From Micromonospora sp. WMMD1120 (lineage in GTDB: Bacteria; Actinomycetota; Actinomycetes; Mycobacteriales; Micromonosporaceae), in NCBI RefSeq assembly GCF_029626235.1, contig NZ_JARUBO010000005.1:1830501-1894500 (forward strand): a stretch of 64,000 nucleotides of DNA. The letters are read 5' to 3'. Below are positions 17,081-25,345 of this stretch, piece by piece. Below the pieces are notes generated by a model. It had not been told where the DNA came from and ran no database searches. It saw nothing but the letters and a program-made list of their open reading frames with translations. Made by a program: the position numbers and the translations under genes. The first letter of the stretch is position 1. The number at the start of each line of letters is the position of its first letter.

Positions 17081-17155
17081 CCTGCGGCGGAGTGTGTCCT
17101 TCGCCGCACGCGGCGTTGCGCGGGTGGGTCCGGGTCGAGGCCGTAAGGTGCCCTC

Positions 17156-17539
17156 ATGCTCGATATCGTCCTGCTGCCGGGGGAGTACGCCGTGTGCCGG
17201 TTGCCGGCCGGCACCGTCCTACCGCACGCGCTGTCGAGCGGGCTGAGCGGCACCGACGTGGTGACGGTGAGCTGGACCTCCGACGGCATCTCCGTGATCT
17301 GCCCGAGCGACCGGGCACCGGAGCAGGCCGTGCTGGAGACTGCCTGGCGCTGCCTGCGGGTCACCGCCCCGGCTGACTCGACGGTCAGCCTCGCCGCGCT
17401 CGTCGACCCCCTCGCCGAGGCGCGGGTCAGCGCTGTCACGTTCTCCACCTTCGACACCGACTACCTGCTCGTGCCGGCCGTCCGGCTGACCGAGGGCACG
17501 GCCGCGCTCCAGCGTGCCGGGCACCGCGTCACCGGCTGA
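17156..17539 (+). CDS. ACT-domain (CASTOR-type) protein
   Basis: A 127-residue protein with two ACT-like halves: the first (about 1-60) has ALSSGLSGTDVVTVSWTSDG and the second (about 62-125) has STVSLAALVDPLAEARVSAV then FDTDYLLVPAVRLTEGTAAL, typical of the ACT_7/CASTOR arrangement. Such proteins bind amino acids and act as small regulators. ATG 17156 is the start. The ligand is unknown. Confidence 0.75.
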   Translation: MLDIVLLPGEYAVCRLPAGTVLPHALSSGLSGTDVVTVSWTSDGISVICPSDRAPEQAVLETAWRCLRVTAPADSTVSLAALVDPLAEARVSAVTFSTFDTDYLLVPAVRLTEGTAALQRAGHRVTG

Positions 17540-17623
17540 GCTTCACCCGGCCGGCCGCGCAACCTACGATGGGTTCGGCCGCCCCGGCCGCGACGAATCT
17601 TCCGATGTCCCGAGGACCGGCCC

Positions 17624-18232
17624 GTGCCGTTCGCCCCACCCCGCCCCGCGCTCCCCCCGACGCGGACGACTGTCGGCGTTCCACCGGTGCGCCGTGCGCC
17701 CGGGCGGCGCAGGGGCCGGCTCCTCCCCACGGCAGTGGCGGTGCTCGCCGTCGCGGCGTTGGCCGGCTGCGGCGCCCCACCCGGTCAGGACGAGCCGACC
17801 GCCGTGCCCAGTCGGAGCGCTGCCCCGACGACAGCGGCCCCGAGCACGGCCCCGGTGACCCCGCCGACCAGCGTGCCATCACGCGGCACGGTCAGCCCCA
17901 CGCCGGACGCCGGGTACGTCGCCACGGCATGCCGGAACGGGCCGACCGGGCAGCAGGTGGTGGGACTGCTGCGTGGCCGCGCCGGGGTGCTCCCGACGAA
18001 CGTCCGGGTCCAGGTCCGCACCGGGCCGCTGTGCGCCGGTGAGTGGCAGTTCACCGTGGTGGGGGTGACCGGGCACGAGGAACTCCAGGTGGTCACCCGC
18101 GGCAGTCGGTCGGCGCCGTCGCTGGTCACCGCCGGCACTGACGTCTGCACCATCGAGGTACGCGCCACCGCCCCGGTCGGGATCCGCACCCTTGCCTGCG
18201 ACGCCGGTCCGGTCACCCGGCCGGGTGCGTAG
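17624..18232 (+). CDS. secreted lipoprotein, hypothetical
   Basis: A 202-residue protein with a long basic N-region, hydrophobic core (LLPTAVAVLAVAALAGC) and lipobox LAGC around residues 46-49, followed by a Thr/Pro/Ser-rich linker. The folded part has Cys residues (TACRNG, GPLCAGEW, DVCTIEV, LACDAG) that could make two disulfides. It starts at GTG 17624. It is probably a membrane-anchored lipoprotein outside the cell; its role is unknown. The prephenate dehydratase gene begins 10 bases later. Confidence 0.7.
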   Translation: MPFAPPRPALPPTRTTVGVPPVRRAPGRRRGRLLPTAVAVLAVAALAGCGAPPGQDEPTAVPSRSAAPTTAAPSTAPVTPPTSVPSRGTVSPTPDAGYVATACRNGPTGQQVVGLLRGRAGVLPTNVRVQVRTGPLCAGEWQFTVVGVTGHEELQVVTRGSRSAPSLVTAGTDVCTIEVRATAPVGIRTLACDAGPVTRPGA

Positions 18233-18242
18233 TCTGATCGAC

Positions 18243-19199
18243 ATGCCGGGAACACCGCCGACGCGTTTCGTCTACCTCGGGCCGGAGGGCACATTCTCCG
18301 AGCAGGCCCTGCGCTCCGTGCCCGCGGCCGAGCGCGGCACCCGTACGCCCGCCCGCAGTGTCGGGGAGGCGCTGGACAGCGTCCGGGCGGGTGACGCGGA
18401 TGCGGCGCTGGTGCCGCTGGAGAACTCGATCGGCGGGGCCGTGGGGGTCACGCTCGACGAGATGGCCGAGGGCGAGCCGTTGGTGATCACCCGGGAGGTG
18501 GTCCTGCCGGTGGACTTCGTGCTCGCCGCCCGGCCCGGCACCCCGCTGACCTCGATCCGCGCCGTGGCGGCCCACCCGCAGGCGTCCACCCAGTGCCGGG
18601 GGTGGCTGCACGACCATTTGCCCGACGCCGTGGTGGTCGACGTGCTGTCCAACGGCGCGGCCGCCGCGGGCGCCGCCACCGGCGAGTACGACGCGGCGAT
18701 CTGCGCGCCGATCGGGGCGTCCCGGCACCGGCTCGCGATCCTCGCCGACAAGATCGCGGACCACCCGGACGCGGTGACCCGGTTCGCGCTGGTGTCCCGG
18801 CCGGGGCCGCCACCGCCGCCCACCGGCGACGATCTCACCTCGCTCGCCGTCTACATCGCGCACGACCGGGTCGGCGCGCTGTTGTCCGTGCTGATGGAGC
18901 TTGCCGTACGCGGGGTCAACCTGACCCGGATCGAGTCCCGTCCGACCGGTGAGGCGCTGGGCCGGTACGTCTTCTTCCTGGACTGCACCGGCCACGTCGC
19001 CGACGTACGTCTCGGCGAGGCGTTGCAGGGGTTGCGCCGGGTCTGCGCCGAGGTCCGGTTCCTCGGTTCGTACCCGCGTCACCGCTGGACCGACGCGCCC
19101 GCCGAACGGCCGGTGCCCGCGCCGGCGGGTCTCTCCGACGTCGACTACGCGGACGCGGCGGCCTGGCTGGCGCGCCTGCGCACCGGCGAGTTGACCTGA
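18243..19199 (+). CDS. pheA: prephenate dehydratase
   Basis: A 318-residue monofunctional enzyme converting prephenate to phenylpyruvate in phenylalanine synthesis. The catalytic domain (about 4-190) has YLGPEGTFSEQAL, PLENSIGGAVGVTLDEM, SNGAAAAGAATGEYDAAICA and the VTRFALVS (TRF) motif. The C-terminal ACT domain (about 205-285) has the TRIESRP phenylalanine-binding motif, so feedback inhibition by Phe is expected. ATG 18243 is the start. It ends at a bidirectional hairpin facing the AIM24 gene. Confidence 0.95.
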   Translation: MPGTPPTRFVYLGPEGTFSEQALRSVPAAERGTRTPARSVGEALDSVRAGDADAALVPLENSIGGAVGVTLDEMAEGEPLVITREVVLPVDFVLAARPGTPLTSIRAVAAHPQASTQCRGWLHDHLPDAVVVDVLSNGAAAAGAATGEYDAAICAPIGASRHRLAILADKIADHPDAVTRFALVSRPGPPPPPTGDDLTSLAVYIAHDRVGALLSVLMELAVRGVNLTRIESRPTGEALGRYVFFLDCTGHVADVRLGEALQGLRRVCAEVRFLGSYPRHRWTDAPAERPVPAPAGLSDVDYADAAAWLARLRTGELT

Positions 19200-19205
19200 C
19201 CCGGG

Positions 19206-19233
19206 GCGGCGCTCCCGCGACCGGGAGCGCCGC
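19206..19233. terminator. bidirectional hairpin terminator
   Basis: GCGGCGCTCCCG and CGGGAGCGCCGC form a perfect 12-bp stem with a 4-base loop between the convergent pheA and AIM24 genes. Confidence 0.75.
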
Positions 19234-19243
19234 GCCGCCGCGA

Positions 19244-19966
19244 TCAGCTCAGCAGACCGCCGAGCAGACCGCCCTCCTGCTGCTGCTGGCCACTGCCCAT
19301 GACCGGCGGCTCCTCGGACGGCTGCACCACCACGAAGCCCTGACCGGCGAAGCTCATGGTGAACGACTCACCGGTGCGGCGACCGAGCAGGGTGCCGAGG
19401 CCGAGCTGCTCGGCGCGGTGGTAGCCGGTCTGCAGGTTGGCCGACCAGCAGACCGCCGCCTGCGGGTCGACGTACGTCGGGGCGTCGACGTTGAGCACGA
19501 CCGGGGTGCCCTTCGTGGTGATGGCGATCCGTCCGTAGCCACTGAACACGCAGTTGAAGAGGCCGGACGAGGAGGCCATTCCGGCGCCGCCGACCATCCT
19601 GATGTCGTACTGGAGGGTGGATTCGAAGGCGAGCACGCTGGAACCGTTGATCGAGAGGGCGTCGCCCGGCTCCAGGTCGATGACGTGGACGTCCTTCGCC
19701 AGCTCCGCGAGGAAGACGTCCCCCTGGCCGGAGACCTTCATCAGCGGAACGCCCTCACCGGTGAGCTTCTGCTTGAGGAACTTGCCGAGCCCGCCCGAGC
19801 CGAGCGCCTGGAACTGCACGTTGCCCTGGTAGGCGACCATCGAGCCGACCCGGGCCATCGCCTCGCCGTTCAGCTCGATCTTCAGCATCTTGGAGTTCTG
19901 TAGCCGCATGCCGGGCTGCGCGGACTCCTTCTCCAGATTCTCGGTGGAGAACAGCTCGCTGCGCAT
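19244..19966 (-). CDS. AIM24 family protein
   Basis: A 240-residue protein of the AIM24/TerD-unrelated beta-helix family: MVAYQGNVQF, GEGVPLMKVSGQGDVFLAE, DALSINGSSVLAFE and FNCVFSGYGRIAITTKG are typical. It ends in a Gln/Gly-rich tail (QQQQEGGLLGGLL). In yeast mitochondria the homologue affects membrane complex assembly; in bacteria its role is not settled. ATG 19966 follows AGGAGG. The 144-base leader upstream contains a four-copy tandem repeat. Confidence 0.85.
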   Translation of the reverse strand: MRSELFSTENLEKESAQPGMRLQNSKMLKIELNGEAMARVGSMVAYQGNVQFQALGSGGLGKFLKQKLTGEGVPLMKVSGQGDVFLAELAKDVHVIDLEPGDALSINGSSVLAFESTLQYDIRMVGGAGMASSSGLFNCVFSGYGRIAITTKGTPVVLNVDAPTYVDPQAAVCWSANLQTGYHRAEQLGLGTLLGRRTGESFTMSFAGQGFVVVQPSEEPPVMGSGQQQQEGGLLGGLLS

Positions 19967-20031
19967 GAAGGGCCTCCTGAATAGTGTCGCGTTCGCTGCA
20001 CCGACGGTAGGCGACCTCGGCAAGCGGCACC

Positions 20032-20108
20032 GCGCGACGCACGCGGGACGGCGCGACGCACGCGGGACGGCGCGACGCACGCGGGACGGGCGCGACGCAC
20101 GCGGGACG
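20032..20108. repeat. tandem repeat, 19-bp unit, four copies
   Basis: The unit GCGCGACGCACGCGGGACG occurs at 20032, 20051, 20070 and 20090; the copies are identical and one extra G separates the third from the fourth. It fills the space between the metallopeptidase stop and the AIM24 leader on the minus strand. No unique spacers, so it is a minisatellite and not a CRISPR array. Confidence 0.9.
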
Positions 20109-20109
20109 G

Positions 20110-20472
20110 TCAGCCCCAGCCCAGGGCGTGCAGTCGCGCGTCGTCGATGCCGAAGTGGTGGGCGATCTCGTGCACCACAGTCACCGCCACCTCGTCGATG
20201 ACGTCCTCGTCGTTGTCGCAGATGCGCAGGATCGGGTGGCGGTAGATGAAGATCCGGTCCGGCAGGACGCCGGAATAGTCCCAGCCCCGTTCGGTGAGCG
20301 CGTGCCCCTCGTAGAGGCCGAGCAGGTCGGACTCACCCGGCGGCGGGTCGTCCTCGACCAGGATCACCACGTTGTTCATCAGGCCGAGCAGTTCCTCGGG
20401 CACCTCATCGAGGGCTTCGCCGACCAACTCCTCGAAGCGCTCGCGGCTCATCTCCACCGGCACCTCGCCCAT
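20110..20472 (-). CDS. minimal zinc metallopeptidase family protein
   Basis: A 120-residue protein of the small zincin-like family (metallopeptidase, DUF1025 type). It carries VVHEIAHHFGIDD with the HExxH zinc motif (His101, Glu102, His105) and a downstream Asp. RIFIYRHPILRIC precedes it. Family members are small cytoplasmic proteins with unproven substrates. ATG 20472 is the start (MGEVPVEMSRERF); the family core begins at the second Met. Confidence 0.87.
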   Translation of the reverse strand: MGEVPVEMSRERFEELVGEALDEVPEELLGLMNNVVILVEDDPPPGESDLLGLYEGHALTERGWDYSGVLPDRIFIYRHPILRICDNDEDVIDEVAVTVVHEIAHHFGIDDARLHALGWG

Positions 20473-20526
20473 TGTGCCCGACGTGACGGCGGCCGGCCCG
20501 GCCCTGCGCAGGACAGTGACCGGAAC

Positions 20527-20579
20527 GCACGTACCCGGAAGGAGGGCTCATTCCGGGCCGACTCCGTCCGGGTACGTGC
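20527..20579. terminator. long-range hairpin downstream of the OsmC gene
   Basis: GCACGTACCCGGA (20527-20539) and its exact complement at 20567-20579 form a 13-bp stem around a 27-base loop. Inside, CCCGGAA (20534-20540 region) can pair with TTCCGGG near 20551, giving an alternative smaller hairpin. It lies just past the OsmC stop codon, so a terminator is the simplest role. Confidence 0.55.
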
Positions 20580-20595
20580 GCTGTGGACGATGCGC

Positions 20596-21027
20596 TCAGG
20601 CGGCCAGGCGGGCGCTGAGGGTGATCTCGGCGCCCGGCGAGAGCAGGCGGGAGATCGGGCAGTTGGCCTTGGCGGCCTCGGCGAGCTTCTGGAAGTCCGC
20701 CTCGTCGATGCCGGGGACCTGGCCGACGGTCTCCAGGTCGATCCGGGTCACGGTCATGCCGGCGTCGGTCTTGTCGAGGTGCACCTTGGCGGTGGTCTCG
20801 ACGGAGGTGGCCGTCGTGCCCGCGTCGGCGAGCGCCTTCGAGAACGCCATCGAGAAGCAGCCGGCGTGCGCGGCGGCGATCAGCTCCTCGGGGTTGGTGC
20901 CCTCGCCCTCCTCGAAGCGCGACTTGAAGGAGTAGTTGCCGGACAGGCCGCCCTTACCGGTGCGGACGGTGCCCGCGCCCTCGGTGAGGTTGCCCTGCCA
21001 CTGTGCTGAAGCGGTACGGATAGGCAT
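20596..21027 (-). CDS. OsmC family peroxiredoxin
   Basis: A 143-residue OsmC-type hydroperoxide reductase. Peroxidatic Cys57 is in AHAGCFSMAFSKAL and resolving Cys123 in ANCPISRLLS; the N-terminus MPIRTASAQWQGNL fits the OsmC (rather than Ohr) group. It should detoxify organic peroxides in the cytoplasm. No OhrR-type regulator is adjacent. ATG 21027 gives the family-standard length; there is no strong ribosome site. Confidence 0.92.
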   Translation of the reverse strand: MPIRTASAQWQGNLTEGAGTVRTGKGGLSGNYSFKSRFEEGEGTNPEELIAAAHAGCFSMAFSKALADAGTTATSVETTAKVHLDKTDAGMTVTRIDLETVGQVPGIDEADFQKLAEAAKANCPISRLLSPGAEITLSARLAA

Positions 21028-21158
21028 GCGGCAAACGCTAGCGGAAAGGTGACCGCCGGGGCGACCGACCGGCACGCTCGCCAGCCCTGCGATCCCGGTC
21101 ACCACCAGGAAGCTGTGCCATGATGCGACCCAGGTCCGTGACCGGCGGAAGGATGGCG

Positions 21159-21890
21159 ATGTCCGAGGAGCTTCCGATCCCACGCCAAGGCGACCGGTCC
21201 GAGGGCCCTGCCGTGATCGAGTGGGGTGCCGCGGACCCGCCCGTACGCCGTCGATTCGGCTGGTCCGCAGCGGCCTTGACACAGGATCCTCGGCTCCCCG
21301 TGCTGCTCGCCGCCCTGGGCGCGGTGGCCGGGGTCGCCTCACTCGTCGGCGAGTGGCTGGTGATGATCGTGCCGAACAGCGGTCCCGTCGGCACCGCCAC
21401 GATCGAGGTGCCCGCCGGGGTGTCCGAGATCGGCGGCTTCGGGGTCGGTTACCTGGTCGGGTTACTCGGCCTCGTCTGCGCCGTGGCCCTGGCGCTGCGC
21501 GGCACCGCGGCGGCACGACCGAACGCCCGCCTGGCCGGCCTCACCCTCGCCGGCGCACTGCTGGCGATGCTGATCGCCGCCGCCACCACCCTCGACGGTC
21601 CCAGTCAGCTGAACTTCTTCTACTCGCAGCAGGACGACTTTCGCACCGACTACGGTCGCGGGCTGGTGCTGGCGTTCGTCGCGTGCGTGCTGCTGGCCGT
21701 CGCCCTGCGGCTCGCCCCGGCCACGCCCGTGGAAGCGGCTGGCGACGACCGGCCCGGACTGACGCCACCCTCCCGTGCCACGCGCCCGCGCCGGGGTCGG
21801 GACCCGATCGACGAGGACGGCCTGCCCGCACCGGCCGACCTGACGGTCACCCCCACCGCCCCCTTCACCCACCCCACCCCACCCTCCTGA
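21159..21890 (+). CDS. multi-pass membrane protein, hypothetical
   Basis: A 243-residue protein with a 45-residue soluble N-terminus and four hydrophobic segments (LPVLLAALGAVAGVASLVG; GFGVGYLVGLLGLVCAVALA; LAGLTLAGALLAMLIAAAT; LVLAFVACVLLAVALRL). The C-terminus is a charged, Pro/Thr-rich tail. I see no known domain. Several Met codons are in frame (21120, 21123, 21153, 21159); 21159 is best placed after GGCGGAAGG. Confidence 0.65.
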   Translation: MSEELPIPRQGDRSEGPAVIEWGAADPPVRRRFGWSAAALTQDPRLPVLLAALGAVAGVASLVGEWLVMIVPNSGPVGTATIEVPAGVSEIGGFGVGYLVGLLGLVCAVALALRGTAAARPNARLAGLTLAGALLAMLIAAATTLDGPSQLNFFYSQQDDFRTDYGRGLVLAFVACVLLAVALRLAPATPVEAAGDDRPGLTPPSRATRPRRGRDPIDEDGLPAPADLTVTPTAPFTHPTPPS

Positions 21891-21930
21891 CCCACCCCCA
21901 CCCGAGCCCAGGACCCCACCCAGACCCCCG

Positions 21931-22000
21931 CGATCTTGCACTCCCTGTCCCGACATAGCGGTGATATCACCGCATAACGGCAACCGGATCTGCAAGATCG
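21931..22000. repeat. dispersed 70-bp palindromic element, copy A
   Basis: The ends CGATCTTGCA (21931-21940) and TGCAAGATCG (21991-22000) are exact complements. The interior holds a perfect 16-bp palindrome, GCGGTGATATCACCGC, at 21958-21973. Read on the minus strand, the whole element aligns along its length with copy B (28033-28105). It lies between two same-strand genes. The rest of the 21891-22144 gap is C-rich and otherwise featureless apart from the GAAGGAGG site before 22145. Confidence 0.8.
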
Positions 22001-22144
22001 ACACGTGGGACCGCCCTCGGGTTGTTCGGGGGCGATTCGCCTGGAAGACATGGTTGGGGGCTGTTTCCCGAGGTACGGTTGCTGCCCGCCGTTCCGGCTC
22101 CCTCAACCGCGGCAGGCGCGACGGCGGTGGGCGAAGGAGGAACG

Positions 22145-22966
22145 ATGACCCGCCCAGGACTACCCAAGCTGATCGCGACCGACCTCGACGGGACGCTGGT
22201 GCGCAGCGATGACACCGTCTCCGCGTACACCCATGGGGTGCTCGACCGGGTGCGGGCCGCCGGGATTCCGGTGGTCGGCGCGACCGGTCGCGGCCCCCGG
22301 TTGACCGAGCTGACCCGCAACGACATCCGCGCGGCCGACTTCCTGGTGATGGCCGGCGGCGGCCGGGTGGTCGACCAGAGCGATCCGGCCGGCCCGGTGG
22401 TGCTCCGCGACGAGCGGTTGCCCGCCGAGGTGCTGGCGCGGCTCCTCGCCGACCTGGAGGCCGCGGTCGGCCCGCTGACGGTGATGGTCGAGGCGTCCGA
22501 CGAGCACGACGCCCCGCTCTGGGGTGACTACGACGAGAGCTGGCCCTACCAGGACCGGTTCGAGGCCCGCAGCCGCGCGGAGTGCCTCTCCTGTGACGTG
22601 CTCAAGGCGTTCGCGCGCACCGCCGACCACCACGTGGACGAGCTGCTGGCGGTGGCCCGTCGGATCGTCCCGCCGCAGGTCGCCACGCTCACCCAGGCAG
22701 GGCTCGGCTTCGTCGAGATCACCCCGCCCGGGGTGGACAAGGCGACCGGTCTGAACGTGGTGGCGCAGACCCTCGGGGTCGATCCGGCGGACGTGCTGGT
22801 CTTCGGCGACATGCCCAACGACCTGCCGATGTTCGAGTGGGCCGGCTGGTCGCGGGTGGCGGTGGCCAACGCGCATCCCACGCTGCGTGCCGTCGCCGAC
22901 GATGTGACGCTGCGCAACGACGACGACGGGGTGGCGGTGTATCTGGACCGGCTACTGTCGCGGTGA
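22145..22966 (+). CDS. HAD-superfamily (Cof-type) phosphatase 1
   Basis: A 273-residue HAD-IIB hydrolase. Motif I is IATDLDGTLVRSD (nucleophile Asp and acid Asp), motif II the GATGR segment, motif III Lys in the VDKATGL segment, and motif IV VFGDMPNDLPMFEWAG. These enzymes hydrolyse sugar phosphates and similar small phosphomonoesters in the cytoplasm. ATG 22145 follows GAAGGAGG at ideal spacing. Its stop overlaps the start of a paralogous HAD gene by one base (TGATG). Confidence 0.9.
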   Translation: MTRPGLPKLIATDLDGTLVRSDDTVSAYTHGVLDRVRAAGIPVVGATGRGPRLTELTRNDIRAADFLVMAGGGRVVDQSDPAGPVVLRDERLPAEVLARLLADLEAAVGPLTVMVEASDEHDAPLWGDYDESWPYQDRFEARSRAECLSCDVLKAFARTADHHVDELLAVARRIVPPQVATLTQAGLGFVEITPPGVDKATGLNVVAQTLGVDPADVLVFGDMPNDLPMFEWAGWSRVAVANAHPTLRAVADDVTLRNDDDGVAVYLDRLLSR

Positions 22967-23778
22967 TGGAAGAAACACCCCGCCTCGTCGCCACCGACAT
23001 CGACGGCACCCTGATCCGCGACGACCACACCGTCAGCCCGCGTACCGCCGCCGTGCTCGCGCGGATCTCCGCGCGGGGCACGCCGGTCGTCCTGGTCACC
23101 GGCCGTCCGGTGCGCTGGCTCAAGATGGTGTACGACCAGCTCGCCGAACCGCTCCCGGCGGTCTGCGCCAACGGCGCCGTGGTCTACGACCCGTTCAACG
23201 ACGAGGTCGTGCGTGCCGACCCGCTGGCGCCGCACCACCTGGCCGAGGTGGCCCGACGCTTACGTGCCGAGGTGCCCGGTATCAGCTTCGCCGTCGAGAT
23301 CCAGGACAGCAGGGAGATGCGGCACGAGGCGCACTACCCGCTGCGCTGGGACGCTGATGCCGACGGCATCCGACCGGTCGAGACGCCGGAGGAGTTGCTC
23401 TCGGTGCCGGCGGTGAAGCTGCTCGCCCGTGCCGGCGAGCAGGACCCGGACGCCTTCGCGGCGCTGATCGCGGCAGCGGTGACCGGGCTGGCCGAGGCGA
23501 CGCACTCGTCGTCGTCCGGCCTGGTGGAGATCTCCGCGTCGGGTGTGACGAAGGCGGCGGGGCTGGCCTGGTACTGCGACCAGCTCGACGTGTCCGCGGC
23601 GGACGTGTTGGCCTTCGGGGACATGCCCAACGACGTACCCATGCTCACCTGGGCCGGGCGCGGTGTGGCAGTGGCGAACGCGCACCGCGCCGTCCTGGCG
23701 GTCGCCGACGAGGTGACGGCGACCAACTCGGAGGACGGCGTGGCGGCGTACCTGGAGAAGGTCTTCGGGGTGGACTGA
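22966..23778 (+). CDS. HAD-superfamily (Cof-type) phosphatase 2
   Basis: A 270-residue paralogue of the preceding gene: VATDIDGTLIRDD (motif I), VTGRP (motif II), VTKAAGL (motif III Lys) and AFGDMPNDVPMLTWAG (motif IV). Cap-domain sequence differs from the first, so the substrates probably differ. ATG 22966 overlaps the previous stop, giving translational coupling; GTG 22963 is a weaker alternative. It converges on the proteasome activator gene with two bases between stops. Confidence 0.9.
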   Translation: MEETPRLVATDIDGTLIRDDHTVSPRTAAVLARISARGTPVVLVTGRPVRWLKMVYDQLAEPLPAVCANGAVVYDPFNDEVVRADPLAPHHLAEVARRLRAEVPGISFAVEIQDSREMRHEAHYPLRWDADADGIRPVETPEELLSVPAVKLLARAGEQDPDAFAALIAAAVTGLAEATHSSSSGLVEISASGVTKAAGLAWYCDQLDVSAADVLAFGDMPNDVPMLTWAGRGVAVANAHRAVLAVADEVTATNSEDGVAAYLEKVFGVD

Positions 23779-23780
23779 GG

Positions 23781-24374
23781 TCAGAGGTACTGACCGGTGT
23801 TGTGGCCTTCGCCGCCGCCGGGCTGGCCCATGCCCGGCATTCCGGGCACCATCCCGCCGGGACCGCTGGGCAGCGCCTGCCGGCCGCCGCGCATCTGCTC
23901 CAGCTGGACCCGGGCGGCCATCTGCTGGGCCACCAGTGCCGCCTGGATGCCGTGGAACAGGCCCTCCAGCCAGCCGACCAGCTGGGCGTGCGCGATCCGC
24001 AGCTCACCCTCGCTGGGGGCCTTGTCCTCGGCGAAGGGCAGCGAGATGCGCTCCAGCTCGTCGCGCAGCTCGGGGGCGAGGCCCTCCTTCAGCTCGACGA
24101 TCGACCGCTCGTGGATCTCCCGCATCCGGCTGCGGCTGGCGTCGTCGAGGGGCGCGGCCTTCACCTCCTCCAGCAACTGCTTGATCATGCTGCCGATCCG
24201 CATCACCTTGGCCGGCTGTTCGACCAGGCGGGTCGGGTCCTCGCCCTGACCCTCCTCGGTCTGCATGGTGCCGATCGGCCGGCCGTCCGGGCCGACCACC
24301 ACCACCGCACCGGAGTGGCCGGAGTCGTCGGTGCCGTGCTCGTCGTTCTGTCCAGCGGAGCGCGCGTCGGTCAT
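23781..24374 (-). CDS. bpa: bacterial proteasome activator
   Basis: A 197-residue protein matching Bpa/PafE of Mycobacterium: LVEQPAKVMRIGSMIKQLLE, then a helical core with DELERISLPF and LRIAHAQLVGWLEGLFHGIQ, and the C-terminal GQYL motif that docks into the 20S proteasome and opens its gate. Bpa forms a dodecameric ring and supports ATP-independent degradation of unfolded proteins. A Gly/Met/Pro-rich linker precedes the docking tail. ATG 24374 is chosen; ATG 24383 is equally possible. Proteasome genes themselves are not in this window. Confidence 0.93.
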   Translation of the reverse strand: MTDARSAGQNDEHGTDDSGHSGAVVVVGPDGRPIGTMQTEEGQGEDPTRLVEQPAKVMRIGSMIKQLLEEVKAAPLDDASRSRMREIHERSIVELKEGLAPELRDELERISLPFAEDKAPSEGELRIAHAQLVGWLEGLFHGIQAALVAQQMAARVQLEQMRGGRQALPSGPGGMVPGMPGMGQPGGGEGHNTGQYL

Positions 24375-24466
24375 GGGGTCCATCTTTACCCAGCGGGCGC
24401 GGCCCATGCCGCCCGGGACCGACTACCGGGGCCCAACCACCCGGGCGGGCGCGCTACCGTCGCGCC

Positions 24467-25264
24467 ATGTCCGTCGACCCGCGTGCCGTGCTGACCCGGC
24501 CCGCGCCAGCGCCCGACCGGACGGTGGCGTACGGCGACGACCCGAACCAGGTGGCCGATCTGCGTCGCCCGGCGGGGACGGGCCCGGCGCTGCCGCTCGT
24601 CATCGTGGTGCACGGCGGTTTCTGGCGCGCCGAGTACGACCGACGGCACACCGACCCGTTGGCGGCCGCGCTGGCCGCCGACGGCTATCCCGTGGCGCAG
24701 CTGGAGTACCGCCGGACCGGGCAGCCGGGTGGCGGTTGGCCCGGCACCCTCGTCGACGTGCTGACCGGGGTGGCGGAGCTGCCCGCGCTGGCCGAGCAGG
24801 CGCTGCCCGGCCGGGTGGCCCGGACCGCGCCGATCCTGCTCGGCCACTCGGCCGGTGGCCACCTGGCGCTGTACGTGGCGGCGACCGCTCCGGCGACGGT
24901 GGGCGGCATCCTCGCCCTGGCCCCGGTGGCCGATCTGGTTGAGGCGTACCGGCGGGACCTGGACTCGGGTGCTGTCGCCGCGTTGCTGGGCGGCGGCCCG
25001 GCGGAGGTTCCGGAGCGCTACGCGGCGGCGGATCCACGGGCGTTGGTACCCATTCAGGCACGCACCGTAGTCATCCACGGAAGGCAGGACCTCCAGGTCC
25101 CGGTGGAGATGAGCTCGAATTTCGTCACACACGCCCGTGCCGCCGATTCCGAAATCTCCCTTATCGAACTGCCCGAATGTGAGCACTTCGGGCTGATCGA
25201 TCCGGAGTCCGCCGCCTGGCCCCGGGTTCTCGCGGTGTTGCGGTCCCTGCACGATGATCACTAA
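24467..25264 (+). CDS. alpha/beta hydrolase
   Basis: A 265-residue esterase-like hydrolase: VVHGGFWRAEYDRRHTDPL (oxyanion-hole HGGFW), LLGHSAGGHLALY (nucleophile Ser in GHSAG), VIHGRQDLQVPV (acid Asp) and CEHFGLIDP (catalytic His). The HGGFW pattern is shared with arylformamidases (kynurenine formamidase) and carboxylesterases, so an N-formylkynurenine or ester substrate is possible. Cytoplasmic. ATG 24467 is the start; it is divergent from bpa by 92 bases. Confidence 0.85.
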   Translation: MSVDPRAVLTRPAPAPDRTVAYGDDPNQVADLRRPAGTGPALPLVIVVHGGFWRAEYDRRHTDPLAAALAADGYPVAQLEYRRTGQPGGGWPGTLVDVLTGVAELPALAEQALPGRVARTAPILLGHSAGGHLALYVAATAPATVGGILALAPVADLVEAYRRDLDSGAVAALLGGGPAEVPERYAAADPRALVPIQARTVVIHGRQDLQVPVEMSSNFVTHARAADSEISLIELPECEHFGLIDPESAAWPRVLAVLRSLHDDH

Positions 25265-25345
25265 CCATTGACGCAGCGTCGCGGACCAGGTAGAACGCCG
25301 AAGGGGCGGTCTTCGGCCCCGGCAACGCTCCTCGGAAGGAACCTG

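Noticed and set aside
20032..20108. Repeat cluster considered as a CRISPR array
   Set aside because: The units are contiguous with no unique spacers and there are no cas genes; it is a minisatellite. The same holds for 31280-31375.
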